This document shows positions 26,368 through 34,588 of a DNA stretch of 61,970 nucleotides, piece by piece (positions within the stretch are counted from its first letter, which is position 1; each line of letters begins with the position of its first letter). Below the pieces are notes generated by a model. That model worked only from the letters and a program-made list of their open reading frames with translations, had not been told where the DNA came from and did not search any database. The DNA is from Streptomyces sp. S3(2020) (GTDB lineage Bacteria; Actinomycetota; Actinomycetes; Streptomycetales; Streptomycetaceae), in contig NZ_JABERD010000034.1 in NCBI RefSeq assembly GCF_013044505.1, positions 1 through 61,970 of the forward strand. Reading direction: 5' to 3'. A program made the translations under genes and the position numbers.

Positions 26368-27513
26368 TCAGCTCGCGAACGGGACCTGTGCCGAGGGCGC
26401 GGGTCGCTCGGCGAACGGGTGCTGCCAGAGTCCCTGTGCGGCGAGCCGGGGCAGGACGCCCTCGCCGAACCAGTACGCCTCCTCCAGGTGCGGATAGCCG
26501 GAGAGGACGAACTCGTCGATGCCGAGGGCGTGGTACTCCTTGATCCGTTCGGCGACCTCGTCGTGGCTGCCGACCAGGGCGGTGCCCGCGCCACCGCGGA
26601 CCAGGCCGATGCCCGCCCAGAGACTGGGGTGGATCTCCAGGCCGTCCCGGCTGCCGCCGCTGTGCAGGGCGAGCATCCGCTGCTGTCCCTCGGACTCGCT
26701 GCGGGCGAGGCCTGCCTGGACGGACTTCACGGTCGCCGGGTCGAAGCCCGCGAGGAGGCGGTTCGCCTCGGCCCACGCCTGGTCGGAGGTGTCGCGAGTG
26801 ATGACGTGCAGCCGGATGCCGAAGCGGAGGGTGCGGCCGCGCTTCGCGGCGAGCCCACGGATCCAGGCGATCTTCTCGGCGACCGCGGCCGGCGGCTCGC
26901 CCCAGGTCAGGTACACGTCGACGTGCTGTGCGGCGACCTCGCCGGCGATCGGCGAGGAGCCGCCGAAGTACACCTCGGGGACCGGGTCGGGCACCCGGGC
27001 GAGCCTGGCGTCCTCGACCTGGATGTGCTCGCCCTTGAGGTCGACCGTCTTCCCCTCCCACAACCCCCGTACGACTTCCAGGAATTCGCCGGTACGGCGG
27101 TAGCGGTCGTCCTTGTCGAGGAAGTCGCCGTAGGCCCGCTGCTCATGGCTCTCGCCGCCGGTGACGACGTTGAGCAGGAGCCGTCCGCCGCTCTGCCGCT
27201 GGAAGGTGGACGCCATCTGCGCGGCGAGGGTCGGTGAGACGAAGCCGGGGCGGAAGGCGACCAGGAACTTCAGCCGTTCGGTGTTCTGGCTGACCATGGC
27301 GGTGGTCAGCCACGCGTCCTCGCACCAGGCACCGGTCGGGGTGAGCGCGCCGACGAAACCGAGGTCCTCGGCGGCGCGGGCGATCTGGCTCAGGTAGGCC
27401 ACCGTCGGCGGCCGGTCGCGCCCGGAAACCGTGGCCGGGGTGCCGTGGCCGCCGCCGACGACGTGCCGGCTGTCCCCGTTGGTGGGGAGGAACCAGTGGA
27501 AGGTGAGGGACAC
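26368..27513 (-). CDS. ssuD: FMNH2-dependent alkanesulfonate monooxygenase
   Basis: 381 residues, the same length as E. coli SsuD and similar throughout: HWFLPTNGDSRHVVGG at the start, LTPTGAWCEDAWLTTAM with the active-site Cys, LKFLVAFRPGFVSPTLAAQ, VYFGGSSPIAGEVAAQHVDVYLTWGEPP, FGIRLHVITRDT with the conserved His, and IGLVRGGAGTALVGS with the Arg of the mobile loop. It releases sulfite from alkanesulfonates with FMNH2 and O2. The start is GTG at 27513 behind GGAG. It is the last gene of a five-gene sulfur operon that also encodes an FMN reductase. Confidence 0.94.
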   Translation of the reverse strand: MSLTFHWFLPTNGDSRHVVGGGHGTPATVSGRDRPPTVAYLSQIARAAEDLGFVGALTPTGAWCEDAWLTTAMVSQNTERLKFLVAFRPGFVSPTLAAQMASTFQRQSGGRLLLNVVTGGESHEQRAYGDFLDKDDRYRRTGEFLEVVRGLWEGKTVDLKGEHIQVEDARLARVPDPVPEVYFGGSSPIAGEVAAQHVDVYLTWGEPPAAVAEKIAWIRGLAAKRGRTLRFGIRLHVITRDTSDQAWAEANRLLAGFDPATVKSVQAGLARSESEGQQRMLALHSGGSRDGLEIHPSLWAGIGLVRGGAGTALVGSHDEVAERIKEYHALGIDEFVLSGYPHLEEAYWFGEGVLPRLAAQGLWQHPFAERPAPSAQVPFAS

Positions 27514-27551
27514 GTGGGGGTCTCCGATCAGGGTCTTCGGGATCTTCGGGG

Positions 27552-28736
27552 TCAGAGCAGACCGTGGCGGGGCGGCCTGGTGCCGTTGAGCACGTACCGG
27601 CCGATGTGCTGGATCTTCCAGCGGGTCGGGTCGTGCAGGGTGTGGGTGCGGGCGTCACGCCAATGACGGTGCAGGTTGAGGGAGTTGAGCGCCGAGCGGG
27701 TGCCGGAGACCTCGAAGAGCGCGCTCGCCACCTCGACGGCCGCCTCGGCGGCCCGCACCTTGGCGGCGGCCACGGCGATCGACGCCTCGGCCGCCGAGTC
27801 GTCGCTCAGGTCGGCCTGCGCCGCTTCCACGGCGCGCGCCGCCTCCCGCAGCAGCGCCTCCGAGGACCGTACCTGGAGGGCGAGTTCACCGAACCGCTGG
27901 ATCAGCAGGGGGTCCTCGGCGGCCGTCTCCAGGCCGCTCTCGAACCAGGGCCTGCTCTTCGTCCGCACGAACTCCGCCGCCTGCGCCAGCGCTCCCTGGG
28001 CGATCCCGGCGTCGATGGCGGCATGCAGCAACTGGGCGACGGCGCCATGGAGTTGGGGGCCCTCGAAGGTGAGGTGATGGGGCAGGACCCGGTCGGCCGG
28101 GACCTCGACGCCTTCGAGGCGGACCGTGCCGCTGGCGGTGGTGCGCTGGCCGAGGCCGTCCCAGTCGTCGATCACGGTCAGGCCCGGCGCGTCCCGGGGC
28201 ACGTACGCGACGTGCAGTTCGTCGTCCTCGGCGCGGGCGAGCACGGGGATCCAGTGCGCGAAGAGGGCACCGGTGGAGTAGTGCTTGACGCCGTCGAGGA
28301 CGTACGTGCCGTCGGGTCGCGGTGTCAGACGGGTGCGGATGTCCTGGACGTGCCGGGTGCCCGCCTCCGACTGGGCGTTGCCGAAGCGGCGGCCGGAGAG
28401 GAGTTCGGCGAAGAAGAACTTCCGTTGTTCCTCGGTGCCCTGACGACGGATCACGTTGACGTAGGCGAAGTGGCTCTGCGGGATCTGCGCGAGGCTGCCG
28501 TCGGCCGAACCGAGCAGCCGGAAGATCTCGGCGAGGGTCCGCGGGCCGACGTCCGCTCCCCCGTGCTCCGCGGGGACGGTGACGGCCAGCAGCCCTGACG
28601 CGGAGAGGCGGTCCAGCTCGGCGCGCGGCAGCCGGCGTTCGGTGTCCCGCGCGGAGGCTCCCGCGCGGAACTCCTCGGCCAGGGCGGCCGCGACGGCGAG
28701 CGCCTCCGTGTCGTCGGCGATCACATGGGCGGTCAT
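27552..28736 (-). CDS. SfnB-family sulfur acquisition oxidoreductase
   Basis: 394 residues, acyl-CoA dehydrogenase fold. The N-terminal part has LSASGLLAVTVPAEHGGADVGPRTLAEIFRLLGSADGSLAQIPQSHFAYVNVI, typical of SfnB; the middle domain has GRRFGNAQSEAG and FSTG-like YSTGALFAHWI; the C-terminus ends LNLHRHWRDARTHTLHDPTRWKIQHIGRYVLNG, a hallmark of the SfnB/DszC group. Members are linked to use of dimethyl sulfone and related sulfur compounds, likely as reduced-flavin monooxygenases. It starts five bases after the FMN reductase stop. Confidence 0.88.
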   Translation of the reverse strand: MTAHVIADDTEALAVAAALAEEFRAGASARDTERRLPRAELDRLSASGLLAVTVPAEHGGADVGPRTLAEIFRLLGSADGSLAQIPQSHFAYVNVIRRQGTEEQRKFFFAELLSGRRFGNAQSEAGTRHVQDIRTRLTPRPDGTYVLDGVKHYSTGALFAHWIPVLARAEDDELHVAYVPRDAPGLTVIDDWDGLGQRTTASGTVRLEGVEVPADRVLPHHLTFEGPQLHGAVAQLLHAAIDAGIAQGALAQAAEFVRTKSRPWFESGLETAAEDPLLIQRFGELALQVRSSEALLREAARAVEAAQADLSDDSAAEASIAVAAAKVRAAEAAVEVASALFEVSGTRSALNSLNLHRHWRDARTHTLHDPTRWKIQHIGRYVLNGTRPPRHGLL

Positions 28737-28741
28737 CCGGG

Positions 28742-29296
28742 TCAGCTCGCCGCGGCCAGGACCGGGGTGCGGCCCAGCGCGGACGAGAACTGGTCGACCA
28801 CCTGGGCGAGCGCCTCGGTCGTGGCCGCGGCGACGCTCAGCGTGCCGTCCTCGTGCACGCTGATGTCCTTGTCGAGGGTGAACCAGCCCTGGACGATGTG
28901 CGCGGCGCCCATGGAGTTGAGCACCGGGCGCAGCGCGTAGTCGATGGCGAGGACATGGGCCGTGGTGCCCCCGGTGGCCAGCGGGAGCACGGTCTTGCCG
29001 GTGAGGGCGTACTGCGGGAGCAGGTCGAGGAGGGCCTTGAGGACTCCGGAGTACGAGGCCTTGTAGACGGGGGTGGCGACGACGACCCCGTCGGCGCGGG
29101 CGAAGAGCTCGGTGGCCTCGACGATCGCGGGGTGCTTGAAGTCGGCGCCGAGGAGGGCCTCGGCGGGGATGGTGCGGACGTCGAGCGGGATCACCTGGTG
29201 CCCTTGCGCGGTCAGCCGCTGGTCGAGGTGGCGCAGGAGACGGTTGGTGCGGGAGGAGGCGGAGGGGCTGCCGGAGACGGACAGGACGGTGGCCAT
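28742..29296 (-). CDS. NAD(P)H-dependent FMN reductase (SsuE/MsuE type)
   Basis: 184 residues, flavodoxin-like fold. The phosphate-binding loop is SVSGSPSASSRTNRLLRHL, and the flavin ring contacts are in VVVATPVYKASYSGVLKALLDLLPQYALTGKTVLPLATGG, which is specific to the SsuE/MsuE group. It supplies FMNH2 to the SsuD, SfnG and SfnB/DszC-like enzymes of the operon. I start at the ATG at 29296 (AAAGAGGACCGC upstream) because the longer frame is shadow. Confidence 0.92.
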   Translation of the reverse strand: MATVLSVSGSPSASSRTNRLLRHLDQRLTAQGHQVIPLDVRTIPAEALLGADFKHPAIVEATELFARADGVVVATPVYKASYSGVLKALLDLLPQYALTGKTVLPLATGGTTAHVLAIDYALRPVLNSMGAAHIVQGWFTLDKDISVHEDGTLSVAAATTEALAQVVDQFSSALGRTPVLAAAS

Positions 29297-29364
29297 GCGG
29301 TCCTCTTTCGGGGAGGAAGGGCGGGGCGCCCCCGGTTCAGGAGGGGGCGCCCCTGGGGAAGCGG

Positions 29365-30582
29365 TCAGGAGTACCAGGTGGGCTCGGGCAGTTCGCCTTC
29401 CAGGACCCAGCGGCCGACCTCGCGGCGCTTGTAGGCGACCGGGTCGTGCAGGGTGTGCGTGCGGACGTTGCGCCAGAACCGGTCGAGTCCCTCGTCGGAG
29501 GCCGTGGAGCGGGCTCCGGTGGCCTCGAAGACGCGCTGGGAGATCTCCAGGGCGACGTCCGTGGCCCGCGCCTTCACGGCCGCGACCCGCACCTCGAAGT
29601 CGCCGCGGGCCTGCTCGGTGACCGCGTCGGGGTCGTCGTGCAGCCGCTGCCCCTCGGCGGCGACGGTGTCGGCGAGCGCCTCGGCCGCCCACAGCTTCGC
29701 GGTGAGGTCGCCGTAGAGGTCGATGACGTAAGGCTCGTCGACCGCGCGCTCATGGCCGCCGTGCAGCCAGGACCGGGACTTCTCCCGGGTGTAGGCGGCG
29801 GCCGTCTCCAGGGCGCCGCCCGCGATGCCCAGGTAGAAGTTGACGAAGACGAGCTGGATGGTGGGGACGTTGAGGGTGTTGTAGGTCCGCGGCTGGAACA
29901 CCTTGTCGACGTATCCGGCCGCCGACGACCACGGTGTGCGCACCCCGTCGAGGGTGACGCCGCCGCTCTCGGTGAGCCGCTGGCCGATGTTGTCCCAGTC
30001 GTCGTGGAAGGTCAGGCCCGCGGAGTCGGAGGGCACGATGGCGAAGACGTGGTCGTCGGTGCCTTCGAGGACGCCTTCCAGGACGGTGACGTCGGAGACC
30101 TTGCTGCCGGTGGAGAAGGTCTTGCGGCCGGTGAAGACGAGGTCGTCGCCGTCCTCGGTGACGGTCACGTCCTTGTCGCGCGGGTTGACGGCGCCGCCGA
30201 AGAACCAGCGGTTGCGGGCGGCCTCGGCCTCCACGTGCTCCCACTGCTCGCGGGTGCCGACCAGACGGGCGGCCCAGTTCCACAGGTAGTGGTAGCCGAG
30301 GAGCTGGCCGATGGAGCCGTCGGCCTTGGCGACCTCGCGGACGACGCGGTACGCGGTCGGCCAGTCCTGGCCCGCTCCGCCGTGCTCCGTGGGGCCCAGC
30401 AGGGTGACGAGGCCGGAGTCCTTGAGCAGTCGGACCTCGGCGTAGGGGGTGGCGCCGGCCCGGTCGCGGGCGGCGGCGTCGGTGGCGAGGACGGCGGCGA
30501 CCTCGGTGGCGCGGGCGATCCAGTCCTGGGCGGTCTGGGGGGCGGGACGGTTGTGCCAGTCGGTGTTCGTGGCGGTGCTCAT
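29365..30582 (-). CDS. DszC/SfnB-like flavin-dependent monooxygenase
   Basis: 405 residues, acyl-CoA dehydrogenase fold, paralogous to the gene at 27552 but closer to dibenzothiophene monooxygenase DszC: LLGPTEHGGAGQDWPTAYRVVREVAKADGSIGQLLGYHYLWNW, FFGGAVNPRD, FTGRKTFSTGSKVSD, and FWRNVRTHTLHDPVAYKRREVGRWVLEG. Enzymes of this kind use FMNH2 and O2 to oxygenate an organosulfur substrate. It follows sfnG by 13 bp; its true substrate is unknown, and an aromatic or alkyl sulfide is possible. Confidence 0.88.
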   Translation of the reverse strand: MSTATNTDWHNRPAPQTAQDWIARATEVAAVLATDAAARDRAGATPYAEVRLLKDSGLVTLLGPTEHGGAGQDWPTAYRVVREVAKADGSIGQLLGYHYLWNWAARLVGTREQWEHVEAEAARNRWFFGGAVNPRDKDVTVTEDGDDLVFTGRKTFSTGSKVSDVTVLEGVLEGTDDHVFAIVPSDSAGLTFHDDWDNIGQRLTESGGVTLDGVRTPWSSAAGYVDKVFQPRTYNTLNVPTIQLVFVNFYLGIAGGALETAAAYTREKSRSWLHGGHERAVDEPYVIDLYGDLTAKLWAAEALADTVAAEGQRLHDDPDAVTEQARGDFEVRVAAVKARATDVALEISQRVFEATGARSTASDEGLDRFWRNVRTHTLHDPVAYKRREVGRWVLEGELPEPTWYS

Positions 30583-30595
30583 GTCGGTGACCTCC

Positions 30596-31705
30596 TCAGA
30601 CCTGGGCGGGGACGGACTCGGGGAGCTCGGCCTCCAGTTCACGGACCAGCGGCAGGACGCGCCTGCCGAAGTACTCGACCTCCTCGTGGTAGTGGAGGAA
30701 GCCGAGGAGGAGCAGGTCGACGCCGAGCTTCTTGTAGGCGACGATCCGCTCGGCGATCTGCTCGGGCGTACCGATGAGGCCGGTGCGGAAGCCGTCGTTG
30801 TACTGGACGAGGTCCTCGAAGGAGGAGTCCTGCCACATGCCCTTCTTGTCGGCCGTGGACTGGCCCGCCTGCTTCACCGCGGCGCCGAAGCCCTCGACGG
30901 CCTCGGTGTCGGCCTTGGCGACGATCTCCCGGAGGGTGTCGCGGGCCTCTGCCTCGGTGTCACGGGCGATGAGGAAGGCGTTGAGTCCGAACTTCGGTGC
31001 GGTGCGGCCGACTTCGGCGGCGGACTTGCGGACGTCGTCGATCTGTTCGGTGACTCCGTCGAAGTCCTTGCCGTTGGAGAAGTACCAGTCGGAGACCCGG
31101 CCGGCCATCTGCCGGGCGGCGCTGGAGTTGCCGCCCTGGAAGATCTCCGGGTGCGGGCGCTCGGCGGTGTTGAGGGGTTTGGGCTTGAGGGAGAAGTCGC
31201 GCAACCGGTAGAAGTCACCGGCGAGTTCGGTGTGGTCCTCGGTCCAGATCTGGCGCAGTGCGCGGATGAACTCCTCGGAGCGGCGGTAGCGCTCGTCGTG
31301 CTCCAGCCAGGGCTCGCCGAGGGCGGTGAACTCGCCCTTGAACCAGCCCGATACGACGTTGACGGCGAAGCGGCCCTTGGAGAGGTGGTCGGCGGTGGCG
31401 CCGAGCTTGGCGAGGACGCCGGGGTGCCACAGGCCGGGGTGGACGGCGGCGATGACCTTCAGGCGCTGGGTGGCGAGGAGGAGGGCGAGGCTGAAGCTGG
31501 TCGACTCGTGCTGGTACTCGGCGCCGTAGCTGGCCATGTAGCGGACCTGGCTGAGCGCGTAGTCGAAGCCGTTGTTCTCGGCGAGGACGGCGAGTTCGCG
31601 GTTGTAGTCGTAGCCCCAGTCGGTGCGCTGCTCGATCCTGCTGGTGACGAGGCCACCGCTGACGTTGGGGACCCAGTAGGCGAATTTCACGGGCTCTGCG
31701 GGCAT
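30596..31705 (-). CDS. sfnG: dimethyl sulfone monooxygenase SfnG
   Basis: 369 residues of LLM-fold flavin monooxygenase closely matching SfnG: VKFAYWVPNVSGGLVTSRIEQRTDWGYDYNREL, AVNVVSGWFKGEFTALGEPWLEHDERYRRSEEFIRALRQIW, HPEIFQGGNSSAARQMA, DLVQYNDGFRTGLIGTPEQIAERIVAYKKLGVDLLLLGFLHYHEEVEYFG. It converts dimethyl sulfone to methanesulfinate plus formaldehyde with FMNH2. I chose the ATG at 31705 (GGAG six bases before it). It is the first gene of the sulfur operon and lies 110 bp after a Cys-containing leader peptide. Confidence 0.94.
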   Translation of the reverse strand: MPAEPVKFAYWVPNVSGGLVTSRIEQRTDWGYDYNRELAVLAENNGFDYALSQVRYMASYGAEYQHESTSFSLALLLATQRLKVIAAVHPGLWHPGVLAKLGATADHLSKGRFAVNVVSGWFKGEFTALGEPWLEHDERYRRSEEFIRALRQIWTEDHTELAGDFYRLRDFSLKPKPLNTAERPHPEIFQGGNSSAARQMAGRVSDWYFSNGKDFDGVTEQIDDVRKSAAEVGRTAPKFGLNAFLIARDTEAEARDTLREIVAKADTEAVEGFGAAVKQAGQSTADKKGMWQDSSFEDLVQYNDGFRTGLIGTPEQIAERIVAYKKLGVDLLLLGFLHYHEEVEYFGRRVLPLVRELEAELPESVPAQV

Positions 31706-31815
31706 GCGGAACTCCAGTTGCGGAATGTTTTCGAGCACGCCGAATTCAAGAAGCGCATGGGCATGGTGAATTCAGGCGGGAAATGGCGAAAACGCGGCGG
31801 ATCTCGGAGGGAGGA

Positions 31816-31899
31816 TCAGGCCGCGGGGCAACAGGAGGCGCTGGAGACGCGCGCGAGGTCGACATGGCGTCGCCGCGTGAGGTCCAGTCGCATCATCAT
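31816..31899 (-). CDS. putative cysteine-containing leader peptide
   Basis: A 27-residue open frame starting with three ATG codons and reading MMMRLDLTRRRHVDLAR, then VSSASCCPAA, then TGA. The LTRRRHVDLxRVxSA...C(C)PAA pattern is the recurrent leader peptide seen upstream of sulfur-assimilation and transport operons in Streptomyces. The Cys-Cys pair lies near the end, as expected for translation-coupled attenuation that responds to cysteinyl-tRNA supply. It ends 110 bp before sfnG on the same strand. The triple ATG leaves the exact start open. I could not identify a clear terminator/antiterminator pair in the spacer. Confidence 0.8.
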   Translation of the reverse strand: MMMRLDLTRRRHVDLARVSSASCCPAA

Positions 31900-32037
31900 G
31901 TTCTCGATCGTGACAGCCGCCGGTCCGGGCCGTCAAGGTAAACCCGACCGGTCTCGTATCGCGGACCATTGAATTTCACGAAGGTGTGACAGGGAAACCC
32001 TTGAACGCGCCGGGAAATGGGCCGCATTCTTCGTGCC

Positions 32038-32955
32038 ATGCGGACCGAACAGCTCGAATACATCGCCGCGGTGACCCGGCTCGGTTCCCTGCGCCGGGCC
32101 GCGGAGGAACTGCGGCTTTCCCAGCCCGCGTTGAGCGAGACGGTGCGGAACCTGGAACGCGAGCTGGGCGTGGACCTCCTGGAGCGCAAGCGCACGGGCG
32201 CGACGATGAGCGCGGAGGGCCGGGAGCTGCTGCCGCACATCATCAATGTGCTGGACGCGGTGGACCGGCTGCGGTCGGCGGCGGGTGAGCAGCACCGCAT
32301 CAGCCGGATGGTGCGGGTGGGGACGGTGAACGCGGCGACCGTGCCGCTGCTGATCCCGGCGGTGCGGGAGTTCCGCGCCACGCATCCCGTGACCCAGGTC
32401 GAGGTGGTCGGCGCTCAGCAGAGCGACATCCACCGGGCGCTGATCGAGGGCGGTTTCGATCTCGGCCTGGTCAATCATCTGGAGGGCGACGACGTGCCGG
32501 CCGAGCTGGAGAGCACGGAGCTGCTGCGCGGCCGCCCGGTGGTGTGCCTGCGGCCCGACAGTCCGCTGGCCGCACGCACCGCCCTGTCGGTGACCGACCT
32601 CCTGGACACACCGCTGATCGCGATGCGCTCGGGCTATGTCATGCACCGCTATGTGCACCGGCTGCTGGAGGGCCGGGCACCCTCGTTCTCGTACTCCACC
32701 GACGGCGCCGAGATGGGCAAGCTGATGGTGGCGGAGGGGCTCGGGGTGACGGTGCTGCCGGACTTCAGCGTCGTGGACGATCCGCTGGTGCGCGGCGGCG
32801 CGCTCACCCACCGCCCGCTCACCGACGACTCGACCCGTGTCCTGCTGATGCTCCAGCGCCGCCGCGCGGACCCGGTGCCGCGCGCGGTGCAGGATCTGCA
32901 CGACGCGTTCGTGGCACGGGCCGGGGTGCTGGTCTCAGGGGTCTCAGGAGGCTGA
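32038..32955 (+). CDS. LysR family transcriptional regulator
   Basis: 305 residues with a LysR helix-turn-helix (MRTEQLEYIAAVTRLGSLRRAAEELRLSQPALSETVRNLERELGVDLLERKRTGATM) and an effector domain containing VRVGTVNAATVPLLIPAVREF and YSTDGAEMGKLMVAEGLGVTVLPDFSV. I take the ATG at 32038, seven codons inside the longest frame, since it begins exactly at the conserved MRTEQLEYI. It diverges from the leader peptide and sfnG operon, 138 bp away, and is the likely CysB/SsuR-like regulator of it. Its last 12 bases overlap the convergent ABC ATPase gene. Confidence 0.9.
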   Translation: MRTEQLEYIAAVTRLGSLRRAAEELRLSQPALSETVRNLERELGVDLLERKRTGATMSAEGRELLPHIINVLDAVDRLRSAAGEQHRISRMVRVGTVNAATVPLLIPAVREFRATHPVTQVEVVGAQQSDIHRALIEGGFDLGLVNHLEGDDVPAELESTELLRGRPVVCLRPDSPLAARTALSVTDLLDTPLIAMRSGYVMHRYVHRLLEGRAPSFSYSTDGAEMGKLMVAEGLGVTVLPDFSVVDDPLVRGGALTHRPLTDDSTRVLLMLQRRRADPVPRAVQDLHDAFVARAGVLVSGVSGG

Positions 32956-33636
32956 ACGCCGGGCGCCCTTGTCAGCCGGGGGCGGGATCACGGACTCCCA
33001 GTGGACGGCTCGATCGCACCACCGGTGCAGGAGCGTGCGGTCGTGGCCGACGGCGAGCAGGCCCGCGCCGGTGCGCTCGCGGTACTCCTCGACCGCCCGG
33101 ACCAGCGCGGCACTCGTGGACGCGTCCAGCATGGCGGTCATCTCGTCGCAGATCAGCCAGCGCGGGCGCAGGGCGAGCGCACGGGCGAGGCAGCCGCGTT
33201 GCAGCTGGCCGTCGCTGAGTTCGTGGGGGCGGCGGTGCAGCAGGTCGGGGGTCAGGCCCACGGTGGTGGCCAGTTCGGCGACACGGTCCACCGCCTCGCC
33301 CCGGCGGCCCGTCGCGCGCAGCGGTTCGGCGATCAGGTCGGTGAGGCGCAGCCGGGGGTCCGCGGAGAGTCTGGGCTGCTGGAAGACGACACCGAAGGCC
33401 GTGCGCTGCTCGCGTGGCGCGCGGTGACGCCAGCGGTGCACCTGTTCGCCGTCCAGGAGCACGGCTCCGGAGTCGGGGCGGTGCAGCAGGGCCGCGACGC
33501 GCGCGAGGGTGGACTTGCCGCAGCCGCTGGGCCCGAGCAGGCCGACGGCCTCGCCGGGGGCGACGGTCAGGGAGGCGTCCCGGACCACGGGGATGCGGCG
33601 GTCGTATCCGGCGGTGACGGCACGCAGTTCAAGCAC
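32944..33636 (-). CDS. peptide/nickel-type ABC transporter ATP-binding protein (DppF-like)
   Basis: 230 residues: Walker A GPSGCGKST, signature LSDGQLQRGCLARALALRP, Walker B WLICDEMTAMLDAS. The signature has LSDGQ instead of LSGGQ, and it lacks the C-terminal oligopeptide-ABC extension present in the partner ATPase. The start is GTG, overlapping the upstream gene by eight bases. It is the last gene of a five-gene importer operon with no spacing between genes, reading toward the sulfur operon's regulator. Confidence 0.9.
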   Translation of the reverse strand: MLELRAVTAGYDRRIPVVRDASLTVAPGEAVGLLGPSGCGKSTLARVAALLHRPDSGAVLLDGEQVHRWRHRAPREQRTAFGVVFQQPRLSADPRLRLTDLIAEPLRATGRRGEAVDRVAELATTVGLTPDLLHRRPHELSDGQLQRGCLARALALRPRWLICDEMTAMLDASTSAALVRAVEEYRERTGAGLLAVGHDRTLLHRWCDRAVHWESVIPPPADKGARRSAS

Positions 33637-34588
33637 GGATGTCCTCCGGCACGTACGGGTGGTGGCAGGCGACCGCGGCCGCCATCCGCGGCCGGTCGGC
33701 GCACGCTTCGGTGGCCCGGTCGCAGCGGGCGGCGAAGGCGCAGCCCCCGGGAAGGTCGCCGAGTTCGGGCGGCAGGCCGGGGATGGGGGTGAAGGCGCGG
33801 TCGGGCAGGGCCTGGAGCAGGCCGCGGCTGTAGGGGTGACGGGGGCCGTGGGTGCCGAAGAAGGCGTCGGCGTCGGCCAGTTCCACGATGCGGCCCGCGT
33901 ACATGACCGCCACGCGGTCCGCGATCCGTTCGGCGGCGACCAGGTCGTGGGTGATCATCAGCAGGGCCCGGTCGGCCTCGTCCACATGGCGTCGCAGCTC
34001 GTCGACGGTGTGGTCCACCAGGTCACGGTCGAGTCCCGTCGTCGGTTCGTCGGCGAGCAGCAGGGGTGCGTCGCCGACGAGGGCGAGGGCGGTCGCGGCG
34101 CGTTGGGCGAGGCCGCCGGAGAGTTGGTGGGGGTGGCGGTCGAGGTGGTCGGCGGGGAACGCGGCACGTCCGGCGACGGCCTCGGCGGCGCCACGCACCG
34201 CCGCTCGTCCGCGTACGCCGGTCAGCTCACCGATGGTCTCCTCCAGTTGGGAGCGGATCGTCCGCACCGGGGTGAGGTGGGCGGCCGGGCTCTGCGGGAT
34301 GAGTCCGATACGACGGCCCCGGACCGTGCGGGCCAGGGTGCGCTCGTCCGCGGCGAGCAGGTCGAGGTCGCCGAGGCGGGCCTCGCCTGCGGTCTGCGCG
34401 TTGGCCGGGAGCAGGCCCAGCAGGGCGGAGGCCAGGACGGACTTGCCGCATCCGCTCTCCCCGATCAGCGCCAGGCACTCCCCCGCCGCCACGTCGAAGT
34501 GCGCGTCGGTGACGGCGGCGACACGGCGTCCGCCGGGCATCAGGAAGCGGACCGACAGGCCGCGTACCGACAGGACGGTGGCGGTCAC
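33629..34588 (-). CDS. peptide/nickel-type ABC transporter ATP-binding protein (DppD-like)
   Basis: 319 residues: Walker A GESGCGKS, a Q-loop at IPQSPAAHLTPVRTI, signature LSGGLAQRAATALAL, Walker B LLLADEPTTGLDRDL, and the C-terminal oligopeptide domain with HPYSRGLLQALPDR and a CAFAARC...C cysteine cluster. The signature has LSGGL where most members have LSGGM. The GTG start overlaps the permease stop (GTGA). It works with the DppF-like ATPase to drive import of a small peptide, metal complex or organosulfur compound. Confidence 0.91.
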   Translation of the reverse strand: MTATVLSVRGLSVRFLMPGGRRVAAVTDAHFDVAAGECLALIGESGCGKSVLASALLGLLPANAQTAGEARLGDLDLLAADERTLARTVRGRRIGLIPQSPAAHLTPVRTIRSQLEETIGELTGVRGRAAVRGAAEAVAGRAAFPADHLDRHPHQLSGGLAQRAATALALVGDAPLLLADEPTTGLDRDLVDHTVDELRRHVDEADRALLMITHDLVAAERIADRVAVMYAGRIVELADADAFFGTHGPRHPYSRGLLQALPDRAFTPIPGLPPELGDLPGGCAFAARCDRATEACADRPRMAAAVACHHPYVPEDIRA

